This document shows, piece after piece, positions 1 through 8,674 of a stretch of DNA of 26,864 nt; the stretch's first letter is position 1; each line of letters starts with the position of its first letter. The stretch spans positions 1 to 26,864 of the forward strand of contig JBGPYB010000055.1 in NCBI GenBank assembly GCA_041493035.1. Direction: 5' to 3'. The notes under the pieces were generated by a model. That model saw only the letters and a list, made by a program, of their open reading frames with translations. It did no database searches and was not told where the DNA came from. The position numbers were made by a program, and so were the translations under genes. Source of the DNA: JBGPYB01 sp041493035 (lineage in GTDB: Bacteria > Acidobacteriota > Vicinamibacteria > Fen-336).

Positions 1-60
1 GATGAGGCGACCACCATCCCCTGGTGGGGCGGCAGGAAACTCAGGTTCGAGATCCGCTGA
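1..60 (+). CDS. possible C-terminal end of an upstream gene (partial)
   Basis: Frame 1 is open from the left edge to a TGA at 58-60 and reads DEATTIPWWGGRKLRFEIR. It is too short to assign to a family. If real, it ends 41 nt before the preferred start of the PCYCGC gene, which argues against an earlier start for that gene. Low confidence. Confidence 0.2.
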   Translation, partial: DEATTIPWWGGRKLRFEIR

Positions 61-101
61 TCGGCCTGTCACCCTTCTTACGTGTTAGCGGTAAGGGGGG
101 T

Positions 102-578
102 GTGAAGATTCAGGCTAACAGACATTCGGGTCTTGCACCGGAGACCACGCAGGCCGCTCCAGCGCTGCCGGCTCAAGGCGCTCCGGTTCCCGCAGCCGAG
201 GGTCCATCCGACCCGCGGGCGGAGCTTCCGCCGATTCCCGCCGGGACACAAGTCCTGCCCCGGCCGCTCCTGGTCGTGCAGGCCGTCTACGAATTCGCTG
301 CCCGCCACTCTGAAGTCCTCCGGTACATCCCCTGCTTCTGCGGTTGCGAGCGAAACGGCCACGGTTCGAATCACGACTGTTTCGTCGCTGGGCGCGATCG
401 GGACGGCCGTGTGACCTGGGACGCGCACGGTGTGCGTTGAGGGCTCTGCATCGACATCGCGCGTGACGCGATGCGCTTAAATGCTGCCGGCAAATCCCTC
501 GCGGAGATCCGGGCAGAAATAGAAGGCGTTCACGGACGTCGGCGTACGAGCCGCACCCCGACGGTCCCCGTGCCCTAA
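102..578 (+). CDS. PCYCGC-motif protein, probable selenoprotein (UGA = Sec at 438-440)
   Basis: This is a small PCYCGC-family protein, thought to be extracytoplasmic and metal- or redox-related; its biochemical role is not established. Numbered from GTG 102, it shows PCFCGC (Cys78, 80, 82), GHGSNHDCF (Cys93) and WDAHGVR. An in-frame TGA at 438-440 (residue 113) follows, and the same frame continues as GLCIDIARDAMRLNAAGKSL to a TAA at 576-578. In Cys-containing relatives I recall, this spot reads HG..C..C with the first Cys at the TGA, so the codon most likely gives U113-G-L-C116. A perfect 7-bp hairpin starts 14 nt after the UGA. The total is 158 residues. GTG 102 follows a purine-rich AAGGGGGG. 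GTG 24 is in frame but would overlap the possible upstream gene. No convincing signal peptide is visible, although relatives are usually lipoproteins. A conventional gene caller would stop at 440. The alternative is a Cys-to-stop pseudogene. Confidence 0.82.
455..473 (+). promoter_or_regulatory. SECIS-like hairpin downstream of the UGA in the PCYCGC gene
   Basis: Bases 455-461 (CATCGCG) pair perfectly with 467-473 (CGCGATG) around the 5-nt loop CGTGA (462-466). The UGA ends at 440, leaving 21 nt before the loop. That lies inside the roughly 16-37 nt range described for bacterial SECIS elements, and the second loop base is G. The hairpin lies in the coding frame, as bacterial SECIS elements do. 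Its function is inferred; SelB binding cannot be judged from sequence alone. Confidence 0.65.
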
Positions 579-586
579 GGAGCACG

Positions 587-706
587 TCACCGTGTTTTAC
601 CGGGGGTGAAACCGCTGGCGTGATCGGGTGCCGCGAAGCGCGCAGCAGTATCCCGATCGGCGTTCCCCGAGCCCTCCGAAACAGTCTGTGGGTCTTGCTG
701 ATCCAT
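587..706 (-). CDS. small hypothetical protein (39 aa)
   Basis: This short reading frame starts at ATG 706-704, with a good Shine-Dalgarno (GAGGAGGGCGATC directly before the ATG), and ends at TGA 589-587. The product is hydrophilic and begins MDQQDPQTVSEGSGNADRD. It has no Cys, no membrane segment and no motif I recognise. It lies downstream of the BNR protein gene on the same strand and could be the last cistron of the efflux operon. It is convergent with the PCYCGC gene, whose stop is 9 nt away. The ribosome-binding site is the only real support. Confidence 0.33.
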   Translation of the reverse strand: MDQQDPQTVSEGSGNADRDTAARFAAPDHASGFTPGKTR

Positions 707-796
707 GATCGCCCTCCTCTACGGTGCTGACGGGCCGACGCGTCCTCAACAGGGCAATCTATTCGACCGAGCCCTGCTTCTCGTAGCGATAGGCCG

Positions 797-1843
797 TCAG
801 CGCGTCACGGCCGCGACGAACACGCGCTTGTCGCGCTCCCACGCAACCAGCCATGACCCATCGTCGAGCGCGACGAGTACAGGCGCTTGTCCCCCTACGG
901 CGAGGCTCTGCTTCTCGGAACTCTTTCCGTCGATTAGAGACACGCCGTCGTCGTCCCGAAAGGCCACGGACCAGGCGTCGTTGCGGACAAGCGCGATCGC
1001 GGGGTCCCGGCCGGTCCCAATGCGCTCCTCCGGCTGCCCCGGACGAGCGAAGAAGACCTCCTTCTCACACCGCCACACCGTGGCGATAGCCCCTCGCCCA
1101 TCGACCCCGAGCGCACCGCCGTCCATGGGGCACCCGTCGAGTTCCCAGGTACCGTTCCCGAGCTTGGCCGCCGGCTCGAACGTGTGACCGCCGTCGTGCG
1201 ACGTCGTCAGGTACAAGTCGCGGGAGCCCTCAAGCGAGTTCCGGAACATCACGCTGACGTCGCCCTTCGGAGAAACAGCAGCCGACGGATGACAGCACTG
1301 GCAAATGGTTCCAGACGGCGATTCATAGACGAGTCGATCCTCGGACCAAGTCGCACCGGCATCGTTCGAGACCGCCGCCCGGAGATGCGTCCCGGGTACC
1401 CGCAGGTCGAGCCAGGCGGCCGTCACGACCCTTCCGCCCCCACTCAGCCCGTGCAGGCCCTCCCGCGCGGAAGCCGCCACGTGATTGAGGCGCACGGGTG
1501 CCGACCAACTATGGCCGTCATCGGTCGAACGCCACGCGAAGAGATCGCCGGCTCCGGGCTCACCGGCGACGATCGCCGTCACGACGAGCGCTTCCCCGGC
1601 GATGGCGATCCGCGGACCTCGGTGCCGACCCAACGCGAGGCTTCCGTGGCTCGGCACGGCGACCGGTGAGGAGAACGTACGCCCCCCGTCTCCGGACCCG
1701 GCAAAGTAGATGGTGTGCCCTTCGCCAAAGACGAGAGCCACTCGCTCTCCTGCCGCCGCGAGCTGTGGCTGCTCGCCGGCGAACTCGACCGGTGCGAGAG
1801 GGGACGCTGCGAATGCGAGCAATAGAGCCGGTGCCAGAATCAT
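797..1843 (-). CDS. secreted BNR/Asp-box (sialidase-fold) repeat protein with a CQCC motif
   Basis: The 348-residue product starts at ATG 1843, preceded by GGAAGGAA at good spacing; an in-frame GTG at 1867 is an alternative. It begins with a short signal peptide (MILAPALLLAFAASP). Four Asp-box-like motifs follow (SGDGGRTF, STDDGHSW, SNDAGATW, TSHDGGHTF), indicating a sialidase-type beta-propeller. Between blades lies GTICQCCHPS (Cys181, Cys183, Cys184), then DGCPMDGG and WRCEKE. I do not see the arginine triad of a true neuraminidase and would not predict sialidase activity. The gene is about 70 nt downstream of the cusA-like gene on the same strand, so it is probably co-transcribed. The Cys cluster in that setting suggests periplasmic metal binding or sensing, which is inference. 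Confidence 0.75.
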   Translation of the reverse strand: MILAPALLLAFAASPLAPVEFAGEQPQLAAAGERVALVFGEGHTIYFAGSGDGGRTFSSPVAVPSHGSLALGRHRGPRIAIAGEALVVTAIVAGEPGAGDLFAWRSTDDGHSWSAPVRLNHVAASAREGLHGLSGGGRVVTAAWLDLRVPGTHLRAAVSNDAGATWSEDRLVYESPSGTICQCCHPSAAVSPKGDVSVMFRNSLEGSRDLYLTTSHDGGHTFEPAAKLGNGTWELDGCPMDGGALGVDGRGAIATVWRCEKEVFFARPGQPEERIGTGRDPAIALVRNDAWSVAFRDDDGVSLIDGKSSEKQSLAVGGQAPVLVALDDGSWLVAWERDKRVFVAAVTR

Positions 1844-1910
1844 CAGAGGGTTCCTTCCATCGAACACGTCACGGTAGCGCGGTAGGGCCGAAGCGGAGGG
1901 TCACTTAGCG

Positions 1911-4900
1911 TCACAGCGGGACTCGCTCCGCCTGGGCGGCCTCAAGCCGCATCTCCCGCGTCTTCCAGATCTCATAGATCACCGGGTAGACGAGCAGTTC
2001 CATCATGAACGACGTGAAGATACCCCCGATCATGGGCGCCGCGATCCGCCGCATCACGTCCGACCCCGTCCCCGTCGACCACATGATCGGAACGAGCCCC
2101 ATGAACATGACCGCCACCGTCATCACCTTGGGGCGCAGGCGCCTCACGGCGCCTTCGACGATCGCCTCTTTGAGGTCGCCGAGGCTCCTCATCCGCCCTT
2201 CGCGGCGGGCCTTCTGATATGCAAGGTCCAGGTAGAGCAGCATGAAGACCCCGGTCTCGGCGTCCACGCCGAGGAGCGCGATGAGGCCGACCCACACGGC
2301 AATGGACATGTTGTAGCCGAGCAACCAGAGGAAGAGGATGGCCCCCACCGCGGAGAAGGGCACGGCCAGGAGGATGATCAGCGTCTTCGTCGTGGAGCCG
2401 GTATTGAAGTACAGCAGGAGGAAGATGATCGCGAGGGTCAGCGGCACGACCACCAACAGCCGCTGGCGGACACGCACCAGGTACTCGTACTGTCCGCTCC
2501 AGGAGATCTGGTAACCCGCCGGCACGCGAACCGCTGTCTCCACGGCTTTCTTGGCGTCTTCGACGTAGCTGCCCAGATCGCGGCCGGTGACGTCCACGTA
2601 GACGAAGCCAGCCTTGAAGCCTTCTTCGTTCTTGATCATCGGCGGTCCGGTCAGAAGCTCGAGGGTCGCGAGCTGTTCCAGCGGGACTTGCGCCCCGGAC
2701 GGCGTCGGGACGAGGACGCGACGAAGCTTCGGCAGGTCGTCCCGGAACTCACGGGCGTAGCGCACGTTCACGGGGTACCGCTCGCGCCCTTCGACCGTCG
2801 TGGTGACGTTGTTGCCGCCGATCGCCGACTCGACAATGTCGTTCACGTCCCCGGCCGACAGCCCGTAGCGCGCGGCCTGCTGGCGCTTCACCTTGAAGTC
2901 CAGGTAGTAGCCACCCGTGACGCGCTCGAAGAAGGCGCTGCGCGTCCCGGGAACCTTCTGGATGACCCTCTCGAGCTCGAGGCCGATCGCCTGGATCCTG
3001 TCCAGGTCCGGCCCGAGGACCTTGACCCCAACCGGCGTTCGGATACCGGTGGTGATCATGTCGATACGCGTCTTCACCGGGAACAGCCACGCGTTCGCGA
3101 ACGAGGGGATCTGCACGGCCCGGTCCATCTCGTCGATCAACTCCTCCCACCCGAGCCGGCGCTCCTCGGGCCAGAGCCCCCGGAAGGGAGGCTTGAGCGC
3201 CCCTGGCATCCACTTCGAGTACCAGCGTTCGATGGAACGGCTCCGCCATGCCTTCTCCGGCTTGAGCACGATGGTCGTTTCCACCATGCTGAGCGGCGCC
3301 GGATCGGTGGAGGTCTCGGCTTTGCCGATCTTCCCGAACACGCTTTCAACCTCCGGGAAGGTCCGAAGAATCTTGTCCTGAAGCTGGAGGTACTTCGCCG
3401 CCTCCGTGACGGAGATCCCCGGAAGCGTGATCGGCATGTAGAGGATCGTTCCCTCGTTGAGAGGGGGCATGAACTCTTCGCCCAGGCTCAGGAACACCGG
3501 AACGGTGAGTGCCATCAGCAGCACGGCTGCGAAGATGACGTTCCAGCGGTGCCGGAGCACCAGGAGGAGCGCGGGGTGGTAGAGCTTCATCAGGACCCGG
3601 CTGATCCAGGTCTTCTCCTCCGGCTCCATCTTCGAGACGACCACTCGCGTCGCGAGAGCCGACAGCCAGCGCGGGCGGAACCGGAACGGCTCCATGCGCG
3701 TCAAGATCAGCCGCAACGCCGGGTCCAGCGTGATCGCTAGGACGGCCGCCACGGCCATCGCGGTGTTCTTCGTGAAGGCGAGGGGCTTGAAGAGGCGCCC
3801 CTCCTGGGCCTGGAGCGCGAAGATCGGAACGAAGGCGACGGCGATCACGAGCAGGGAGAAGAACGAAGGCCCTCCCACTTCCTTGACCGCGTCGATGATG
3901 ACTCGGTGGTAGTCGCCCGGTCGGCCCTCGGCTTCCCAGTGCTCGAGCTTCTTGTGGGTCTGCTCCACCACCACGATGGCCGCGTCCACCAAAGCACCGA
4001 TGGCGATGGCGATTCCCGAGAGCGACATGATGTTCGAAGTCAGGTCCATGGAGTGCATCGGGATAAAAGCGATGACGACGGCTACAGGGATCGTCACGAT
4101 CGGAATCGCGGCGCTCGGCAGATGCCGCAAGAAGAGGAGGATCACCAGGCTAACGATGAGCAGCTCCTCGATCAGCGTGTGGGTCAGGGTTTCGATGGAA
4201 CGATGGATCAGGTCCGAACGATCGTAGGTCGTCACGACCTCGACGCCGTCGGGGAAGCCCGGCTTGACCTCGTCGAGCTTGGCCTTGACCCGCTCGATCA
4301 CATCCAGGGCGTTTTGATGGTGCCGGACGATCACGATGCCGCCGGTCGTCTCGCCCTCGCCATTGAGCTCTGCGATCCCACGGCGCATCTCCCCGCCCAG
4401 GGCCACCGTGGCCACGTTGCGCACGAGGACGGGCGTGCCCTTGTCGTCGGTCGCCACTGGAAGGTCCGCGATGTCCTCGAGCGACGTCAGGTAGCCCCGG
4501 CCCCGGACCAGGTATTCCTTGCCGGTGAACTCGACCACGCGCCCGCCGACGTCCCGGTTCGTGTGACGAATCACGTCGATGACGCGGTTTAGCGGGACGT
4601 GGAACGCCAGCAGCCGGTTGGGATCGACCGTGACCTGGTACTGCTTGACGAAGCCTCCGACCGTTGCGACCTCGGCGACACCGGGCACCGACTCGAGCCA
4701 GTATCGGACGTACCAGTCGTTGAACGATCGAAGCTCGGCGAGGTTGCGCTTGCCGCTCCGGTCGACGAGCGCGTACTCGAACGCCCAGCCGACGCCGGTC
4801 GCGTCCGGCCCGAGCGTGGGGGCGACACGCTCCGGGAGCTTGCCGCGGATTTTGTCCAGGTATTCGAGGACGCGCGAACGGCCCCAGTAGAGGTCCGTTC

Positions 4901-5198
4901 CCTCGTCGAAGATGACGTAGACGTAGGAGAAGCCGTAGTCGGAGCCGCCCCGGACGACCGTCACGTGCGGCGCCGCAAGCATCGCGGACACGATTGGATA
5001 CGTGACCTGGTCCTCGACCAGGTCGGGGCTCCGCCCGGGCCATTCCGTGTAGATGATCACCTGCGGGTCCGACAGGTCGGGGATCGCGTCGAGCGGGACC
5101 TGCCGCATGGAGTAGATCCCGCCGGCCACGGCGAAACCGGTCAGCAGCAGGACCAGGACCTTGTTGCGAGCCGACCACTCGATGATGGCGTTGATCAT
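1911..5198 (-). CDS. cusA: CusA/CzcA-type heavy-metal efflux RND transporter
   Basis: This 1095-residue inner-membrane pump drives metal export with the proton gradient, as a trimer docked to the periplasmic adaptor and outer-membrane channel encoded just upstream. The start is ATG 5198 (MINAIIEWSARNK), preceded by AAGG at good spacing and 5 nt after the adaptor stop. The family's landmarks are present: an N-terminal TM helix, GRSPDLVEDQVTYPI, and a TM4 reading IAIGALVDAAIVVVE, whose Asp (about residue 410) is the proton-relay residue. GVDAETGVFMLLYL carries the conserved TM11 Glu, and RLRPKVMTVAVMFMGLVPI the following Lys. The C-terminal segment GSDVMRRIAAPMIGGI is typical of CusA. Length and motifs match the HME subfamily. 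Substrate is probably Cu(I)/Ag(I), given the adaptor's HMBD domain, but Zn/Co/Cd cannot be excluded. The gene appears intact. Confidence 0.96.
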   Translation of the reverse strand: MINAIIEWSARNKVLVLLLTGFAVAGGIYSMRQVPLDAIPDLSDPQVIIYTEWPGRSPDLVEDQVTYPIVSAMLAAPHVTVVRGGSDYGFSYVYVIFDEGTDLYWGRSRVLEYLDKIRGKLPERVAPTLGPDATGVGWAFEYALVDRSGKRNLAELRSFNDWYVRYWLESVPGVAEVATVGGFVKQYQVTVDPNRLLAFHVPLNRVIDVIRHTNRDVGGRVVEFTGKEYLVRGRGYLTSLEDIADLPVATDDKGTPVLVRNVATVALGGEMRRGIAELNGEGETTGGIVIVRHHQNALDVIERVKAKLDEVKPGFPDGVEVVTTYDRSDLIHRSIETLTHTLIEELLIVSLVILLFLRHLPSAAIPIVTIPVAVVIAFIPMHSMDLTSNIMSLSGIAIAIGALVDAAIVVVEQTHKKLEHWEAEGRPGDYHRVIIDAVKEVGGPSFFSLLVIAVAFVPIFALQAQEGRLFKPLAFTKNTAMAVAAVLAITLDPALRLILTRMEPFRFRPRWLSALATRVVVSKMEPEEKTWISRVLMKLYHPALLLVLRHRWNVIFAAVLLMALTVPVFLSLGEEFMPPLNEGTILYMPITLPGISVTEAAKYLQLQDKILRTFPEVESVFGKIGKAETSTDPAPLSMVETTIVLKPEKAWRSRSIERWYSKWMPGALKPPFRGLWPEERRLGWEELIDEMDRAVQIPSFANAWLFPVKTRIDMITTGIRTPVGVKVLGPDLDRIQAIGLELERVIQKVPGTRSAFFERVTGGYYLDFKVKRQQAARYGLSAGDVNDIVESAIGGNNVTTTVEGRERYPVNVRYAREFRDDLPKLRRVLVPTPSGAQVPLEQLATLELLTGPPMIKNEEGFKAGFVYVDVTGRDLGSYVEDAKKAVETAVRVPAGYQISWSGQYEYLVRVRQRLLVVVPLTLAIIFLLLYFNTGSTTKTLIILLAVPFSAVGAILFLWLLGYNMSIAVWVGLIALLGVDAETGVFMLLYLDLAYQKARREGRMRSLGDLKEAIVEGAVRRLRPKVMTVAVMFMGLVPIMWSTGTGSDVMRRIAAPMIGGIFTSFMMELLVYPVIYEIWKTREMRLEAAQAERVPL

Positions 5199-5203
5199 CG
5201 CGG

Positions 5204-6868
5204 CTACCTTGACGTGATCGTGGTCTCGGCGGTGCCGACCACTTGACCGCCCTTGCGAACGGTGACCGTCGTCGCGAAGCTCCACGCGATCGGGATCTCG
5301 ACGTCGCCCGAATACACGCCTCCGCCTTCTGGCCTCAGGGGTGCCCTGATATCCACCTGAGCCATCCCTGCCATCTGGGGCATGAAGAGCCGGATGTCGA
5401 CGTCGTCGTCCGCGAGGGACTGGCCCGAGGCATCCTTGACCACGACCCGCACGCGATTCCTGCCGATCTTGGCGGGCGATGGGCTCGTAGTGACCTCCGC
5501 GGTGACCTGCGAGGTGGACGCCGCGGCAGCCTCGGTCGGCACCGGACGCCCCATGGCGTCGAGGGCTCCCTTGAGACGGCTTTCGGAGTCGAGGATGAAG
5601 TTGGCAGCGGTGACGACCCGCTCCCCCGCGTGGAGGCCCTCCCCGATTACGCGGCCAGCCGTGACCTCTAGGCCGGCCTTCACGACCCTTGGCTCCAGAT
5701 ACCCGTTTCCCTTATCCACGAAGACGTACTGCGATACTCCAGTGTCGAGGACCGCGTCCTTCGGAACGACGAGCCGCCGGCCGAGGTCGCGGTTGAGCGA
5801 GACGTTGACGAAGCTGTCGGGCCTGAGGGAGAGGTCCGGGTTCGCGAACTCCGTACGGACTTGAATCGTCCGCGTCGTCGGATCGACGAAAGGGCTGATG
5901 AACGTCACCCGGCCGTGCAGAGACCTCGCCTCGGCGTCAAACGGAAGCGCGATCTCCGCCCCCTGACCGACCTTGATGAAGGGAGCCTCGTACTCGTAGA
6001 CCGACGCCTGCACCCAGACGCGCGAAAGGTCCACGATGGTGTAAAGGTCCATGTCGGGCGTGACGGTCTTGCCGTGGTGATATGCGGCACGTTCGAGGAC
6101 GACACCGCTGACGTGTGACGCGATGGTGACCGTACGGGACACCTTCCCCTCTCTCTCCAAGGCCTCGATCTGCGCGGGCGTGATGTCCCAGAGCTCGAGC
6201 CGCCGGCGGGTCGAGTCGACGAGCGTCCGCGACCCTTCCACGATCCTCGCGAAGGAGCTTCCGCTCAGCTCGTCGCGCGCATGGAGGGCCAGCAGGTACT
6301 CCTCTTGGCTCGACACGAGCTCGGGGCTATAGAGCGTGAAGAGCGGCTGACCCCGCTTGACCGGAGCACCCACGAAGTCGACGAACACGTCCTCGATCCA
6401 GCCACTGACCTTCGTGTGAACGTGGGCGATCTGCGTCTCGTCGTAGGTCACCTTGGCCACTGCGCGGATCTCGATCTCCGCTGGAGCGAAAGCGGCCTCG
6501 GCAAACTTCACGCCGATCTGCTGCTGCCTCTCCGGCGTGATTCGGATGGCGGGCGGGGCTCCGCCCGCGGCTGGCGTGGGAGCTGCGGAGGGCTCGGGCA
6601 TGCCATTCCCAGCATGGCCCGAGGGCGTTTTGAGCGGCACGAGCTTCATGCTGCAGATCGGACAGTTCCCGGGCTTGTCGGACTTGTAGTTGGTGTGCAT
6701 TGGGCAATAGAACGTGCCCCCCCCATGGCCTTCTGGGTGACCGGCATGCCCGGGCATCCGGACGTAAGTCCAAAGGCCGCCTCCGGCGAGCACGAGGAGG
6801 ATGCCTGCCAGCGCGACCGTCCTGCTCCCGCGCGGGGGGCCGGGCCGAACGTCCTTGATCGGTTCCAT
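5204..6868 (-). CDS. cusB: CusB-type efflux RND periplasmic adaptor with heavy-metal-binding domain
   Basis: This 554-residue membrane-fusion protein joins the RND pump to the outer-membrane channel and hands metal to the pump. Its ATG is preceded by GGAGGGAGT. An N-terminal signal anchor (about residues 16-36) is followed by the heavy-metal-binding domain FYCPMHTNYKSDKPGNCPIC, then MKLVPL; its paired Cys and Met residues are typical of CusB-like adaptors. Next come the beta-barrel and lipoyl half-motifs (AKVTYDETQIAHVHTKVSGW), a helical hairpin around YSPELVSSQEEYLLALHARD, and the second lipoyl half. The C-terminal 80 or so residues (after about 470) form an extra beta domain (DASGQSLADDDVDIRLFMPQ) resembling a YtkA/FixH-like module. 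It lies 9 nt after the TolC-like gene and 5 nt before the pump gene, a tight operon. Confidence 0.94.
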   Translation of the reverse strand: MEPIKDVRPGPPRGSRTVALAGILLVLAGGGLWTYVRMPGHAGHPEGHGGGTFYCPMHTNYKSDKPGNCPICSMKLVPLKTPSGHAGNGMPEPSAAPTPAAGGAPPAIRITPERQQQIGVKFAEAAFAPAEIEIRAVAKVTYDETQIAHVHTKVSGWIEDVFVDFVGAPVKRGQPLFTLYSPELVSSQEEYLLALHARDELSGSSFARIVEGSRTLVDSTRRRLELWDITPAQIEALEREGKVSRTVTIASHVSGVVLERAAYHHGKTVTPDMDLYTIVDLSRVWVQASVYEYEAPFIKVGQGAEIALPFDAEARSLHGRVTFISPFVDPTTRTIQVRTEFANPDLSLRPDSFVNVSLNRDLGRRLVVPKDAVLDTGVSQYVFVDKGNGYLEPRVVKAGLEVTAGRVIGEGLHAGERVVTAANFILDSESRLKGALDAMGRPVPTEAAAASTSQVTAEVTTSPSPAKIGRNRVRVVVKDASGQSLADDDVDIRLFMPQMAGMAQVDIRAPLRPEGGGVYSGDVEIPIAWSFATTVTVRKGGQVVGTAETTITSR

Positions 6869-6877
6869 ACTCCCTCC

Positions 6878-8140
6878 TCAGCGCCCAGACGCGGGTGAAG
6901 GGCCCACGTGGACCGCCAGCCGCGCCAGCGCCTTCTCGTGTTCCGCGAGCTGCTCGTGGTAAGTCAGGTCATAGTCGAGAAGCCGCCTCCAGCTCGTGAC
7001 GAGCTTGAGGAAGTCCACCTTCCCCACGCGGTACTCAGCGAATGCGGAATCCAGCGAGATCCGCGACTGCTTCAGGATCCCTTCGTCGTAGAGGCGCAGC
7101 AGCCGCTCCGAGGTCTCGGCCATGCGATACGCTTCCGTCACCTGGTACCGCACGTCAGCTCGGGCCAAGTCGGCGCCGCTGCGCGCGCCGCCCAGGTCGG
7201 CGACCGACTCGTCGATTGCGCCGTTCTGGCGGCCGTGGAGGTTCGGCAGCGTGACCGTTCCGCCAAACGTGTAGTACGGGTCGATGCTCCCCCGGTTGTG
7301 GTACGTAAAGTTGACGCTGAAGTCCGGCCGCCGGTCCCGGCGCGCGAGGTCGACCTTCCGCTCCGCTTGAGCCACCACGCTAGCCTTCTCGTGCAGCACC
7401 GGCGACTCTTCGTCGGCGATTTTCAGTAGATCCTCGAGCTTCCCTGGGAGTGCCGTCGCCACAACGACGCCGGGCGGGGGGAAGGTCGCGGCGTCCCCTC
7501 GGAAGAGAAGGCGGGAAAGCCGTGCCTCCAGGATTGCCTTGCGTTGGAAGAGCTGGCTCCGCTTCTCCTCGAGGCGGGACACTTCCACTTCCGCGTCCAG
7601 CACGTCCTGCGAGGACGCCTGACCCACGGCGAGCCTAGTGTTGGCGACCTTGATAAACTGCTCGAGAAGCTGGTCGCTCTCGTCGACGACGTGGGCCGCC
7701 GCTTGCACCGAATAGAGGTCGTAGTAGGCCTCGGCGACGTCGGCGGCCACGCGGCGGCGCGCTGCCTCAATAGCGCTCTTCGCCGCTTCCGCCTCCTCCC
7801 GGGCCGCGTCAGTCCGGAGGCGCCTCTTGCCGGGATAAGGTAGATCCTGGGAGATCCCGACATACGCTTCGCTGAAATCGCGTTCTCCCACCGTCTGAAA
7901 CGGGACCGGGTGCCCCTCGTTGATGACGCCGAACACGAGCATGGGGTCCGCAAGGGCGCCGACCTGCCCCACTCGTGCCCGCTTCGCTTCCGCGGCACGA
8001 GCGGCCATCTGCACTTCAGGGTTCCGGTCGATCGCCTCCCGGACGAGTTCAGGTAGAGACAGGATCGCCGGCGCGTCCTGTGCGAGCACACACGGGGCAA
8101 CGATGAGGCATGACAACACGAGTGGCGCGAGACGAGACAT
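6878..8140 (-). CDS. TolC/CusC-family outer-membrane efflux protein
   Basis: The 420-residue product has a signal peptide (MSRLAPLVLSCLIVAPCVLA, cleaved near AQD). A TolC-type repeat fold follows, with LPELVREAIDRNPEVQMAARAAEA in the first helix pair and YVGISQDLPYPGKRRLRTD. The second repeat contains VDLARRDRRPDFSVNFTYHN and a final long helix pair rich in Arg, Glu and Leu. It forms the outer-membrane channel of the tripartite metal exporter. The start has a strong GGAGGAAGGG ribosome-binding site. It is the first of the three exporter genes. The small Cys-rich protein gene lies about 100 nt upstream on the same strand. Confidence 0.93.
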   Translation of the reverse strand: MSRLAPLVLSCLIVAPCVLAQDAPAILSLPELVREAIDRNPEVQMAARAAEAKRARVGQVGALADPMLVFGVINEGHPVPFQTVGERDFSEAYVGISQDLPYPGKRRLRTDAAREEAEAAKSAIEAARRRVAADVAEAYYDLYSVQAAAHVVDESDQLLEQFIKVANTRLAVGQASSQDVLDAEVEVSRLEEKRSQLFQRKAILEARLSRLLFRGDAATFPPPGVVVATALPGKLEDLLKIADEESPVLHEKASVVAQAERKVDLARRDRRPDFSVNFTYHNRGSIDPYYTFGGTVTLPNLHGRQNGAIDESVADLGGARSGADLARADVRYQVTEAYRMAETSERLLRLYDEGILKQSRISLDSAFAEYRVGKVDFLKLVTSWRRLLDYDLTYHEQLAEHEKALARLAVHVGPSPASGR

Positions 8141-8242
8141 CCCTTCCTCCGCAACTAGGTGGACAGACCTGCGGCTCGGTTTGGCGGCGGTCGGAAGGAC
8201 ACACGCCCCCCCCCGGCGCCGTCAGCAGCGCGGCGGCTGGAC

Positions 8243-8617
8243 CTAGACGCGAAGGACGGAGATCAGCGGGGGTGAGGGGGCGGCACGAGGGACTGGGTGC
8301 GAGAGCGCGAAGACGCCCACTGGCCGAAGAACTGCGGTCGGCAATGTGCAAGCAGCGAGCGCGAAGCCAGGGACCGAGGCAAACCCGCGCTTGTCGAGTC
8401 GGCTGATCTTGACGAGATCGAGGGCCGTCTCACGGTTAGCCACGCCCTTCCGGCAACAATCCTGGGTCTTGCCGGGCTGGTTGCAGCCGGCCATGTCGCC
8501 CTTGCAGCAGACCATGGAGGCCACGTCGCGGGTGTCGCAGTAGAGCGCGGCCACCGGCTCGATCAGCAACCCGGCTGCCGCCACCAGCGGGGCGACCCAG
8601 CGAATCTTCACGCTCAT
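8243..8617 (-). CDS. small secreted Cys-rich protein upstream of the metal-efflux operon
   Basis: The product is 124 residues from ATG 8617. It opens with a signal peptide (MSVKIRWVAPLVAAAGLLIEPVAA) and a Cys-rich stretch, LYCDTRDVASMVCCKGDMAG followed by CNQPGKTQDCC, giving six Cys in about 30 residues. A hydrophobic middle and a Pro-rich C-terminus ending PPSPPLISVLRV-like (actual end APSPPLISVLRV) follow. I recall similar short proteins before cus/czc-type genes, but know no proven function. Copper or silver binding or sensing in the periplasm fits the Cys cluster and position. It is probably the first gene of the operon that continues with the TolC-like gene. One end of the GDCCVxC element lies about 40 nt upstream of its start, so the element may have altered its promoter. 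Confidence 0.68.
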   Translation of the reverse strand: MSVKIRWVAPLVAAAGLLIEPVAALYCDTRDVASMVCCKGDMAGCNQPGKTQDCCRKGVANRETALDLVKISRLDKRGFASVPGFALAACTLPTAVLRPVGVFALSHPVPRAAPSPPLISVLRV

Positions 8618-8657
8618 CACATTACCATGATCGTCTGCCACCCGAACCACATTCCGA

Positions 8658-8674
8658 TAGTGGGTCAGTTTGAA
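8658..8674 (+). repeat. left 17-bp terminal inverted repeat of the GDCCVxC element
   Basis: TAGTGGGTCAGTTTGAA is the exact reverse complement of 8918-8934. It contains the TGA stop (minus strand) of the GDCCVxC gene. Confidence 0.85.

Noticed and set aside
2688..3740. Long plus-strand open frame opposite the cusA-like gene
   Set aside because: Its Arg/Asp/Pro/His-rich composition is that of the antisense of a high-GC gene, and the opposite strand is unmistakable RND sequence.
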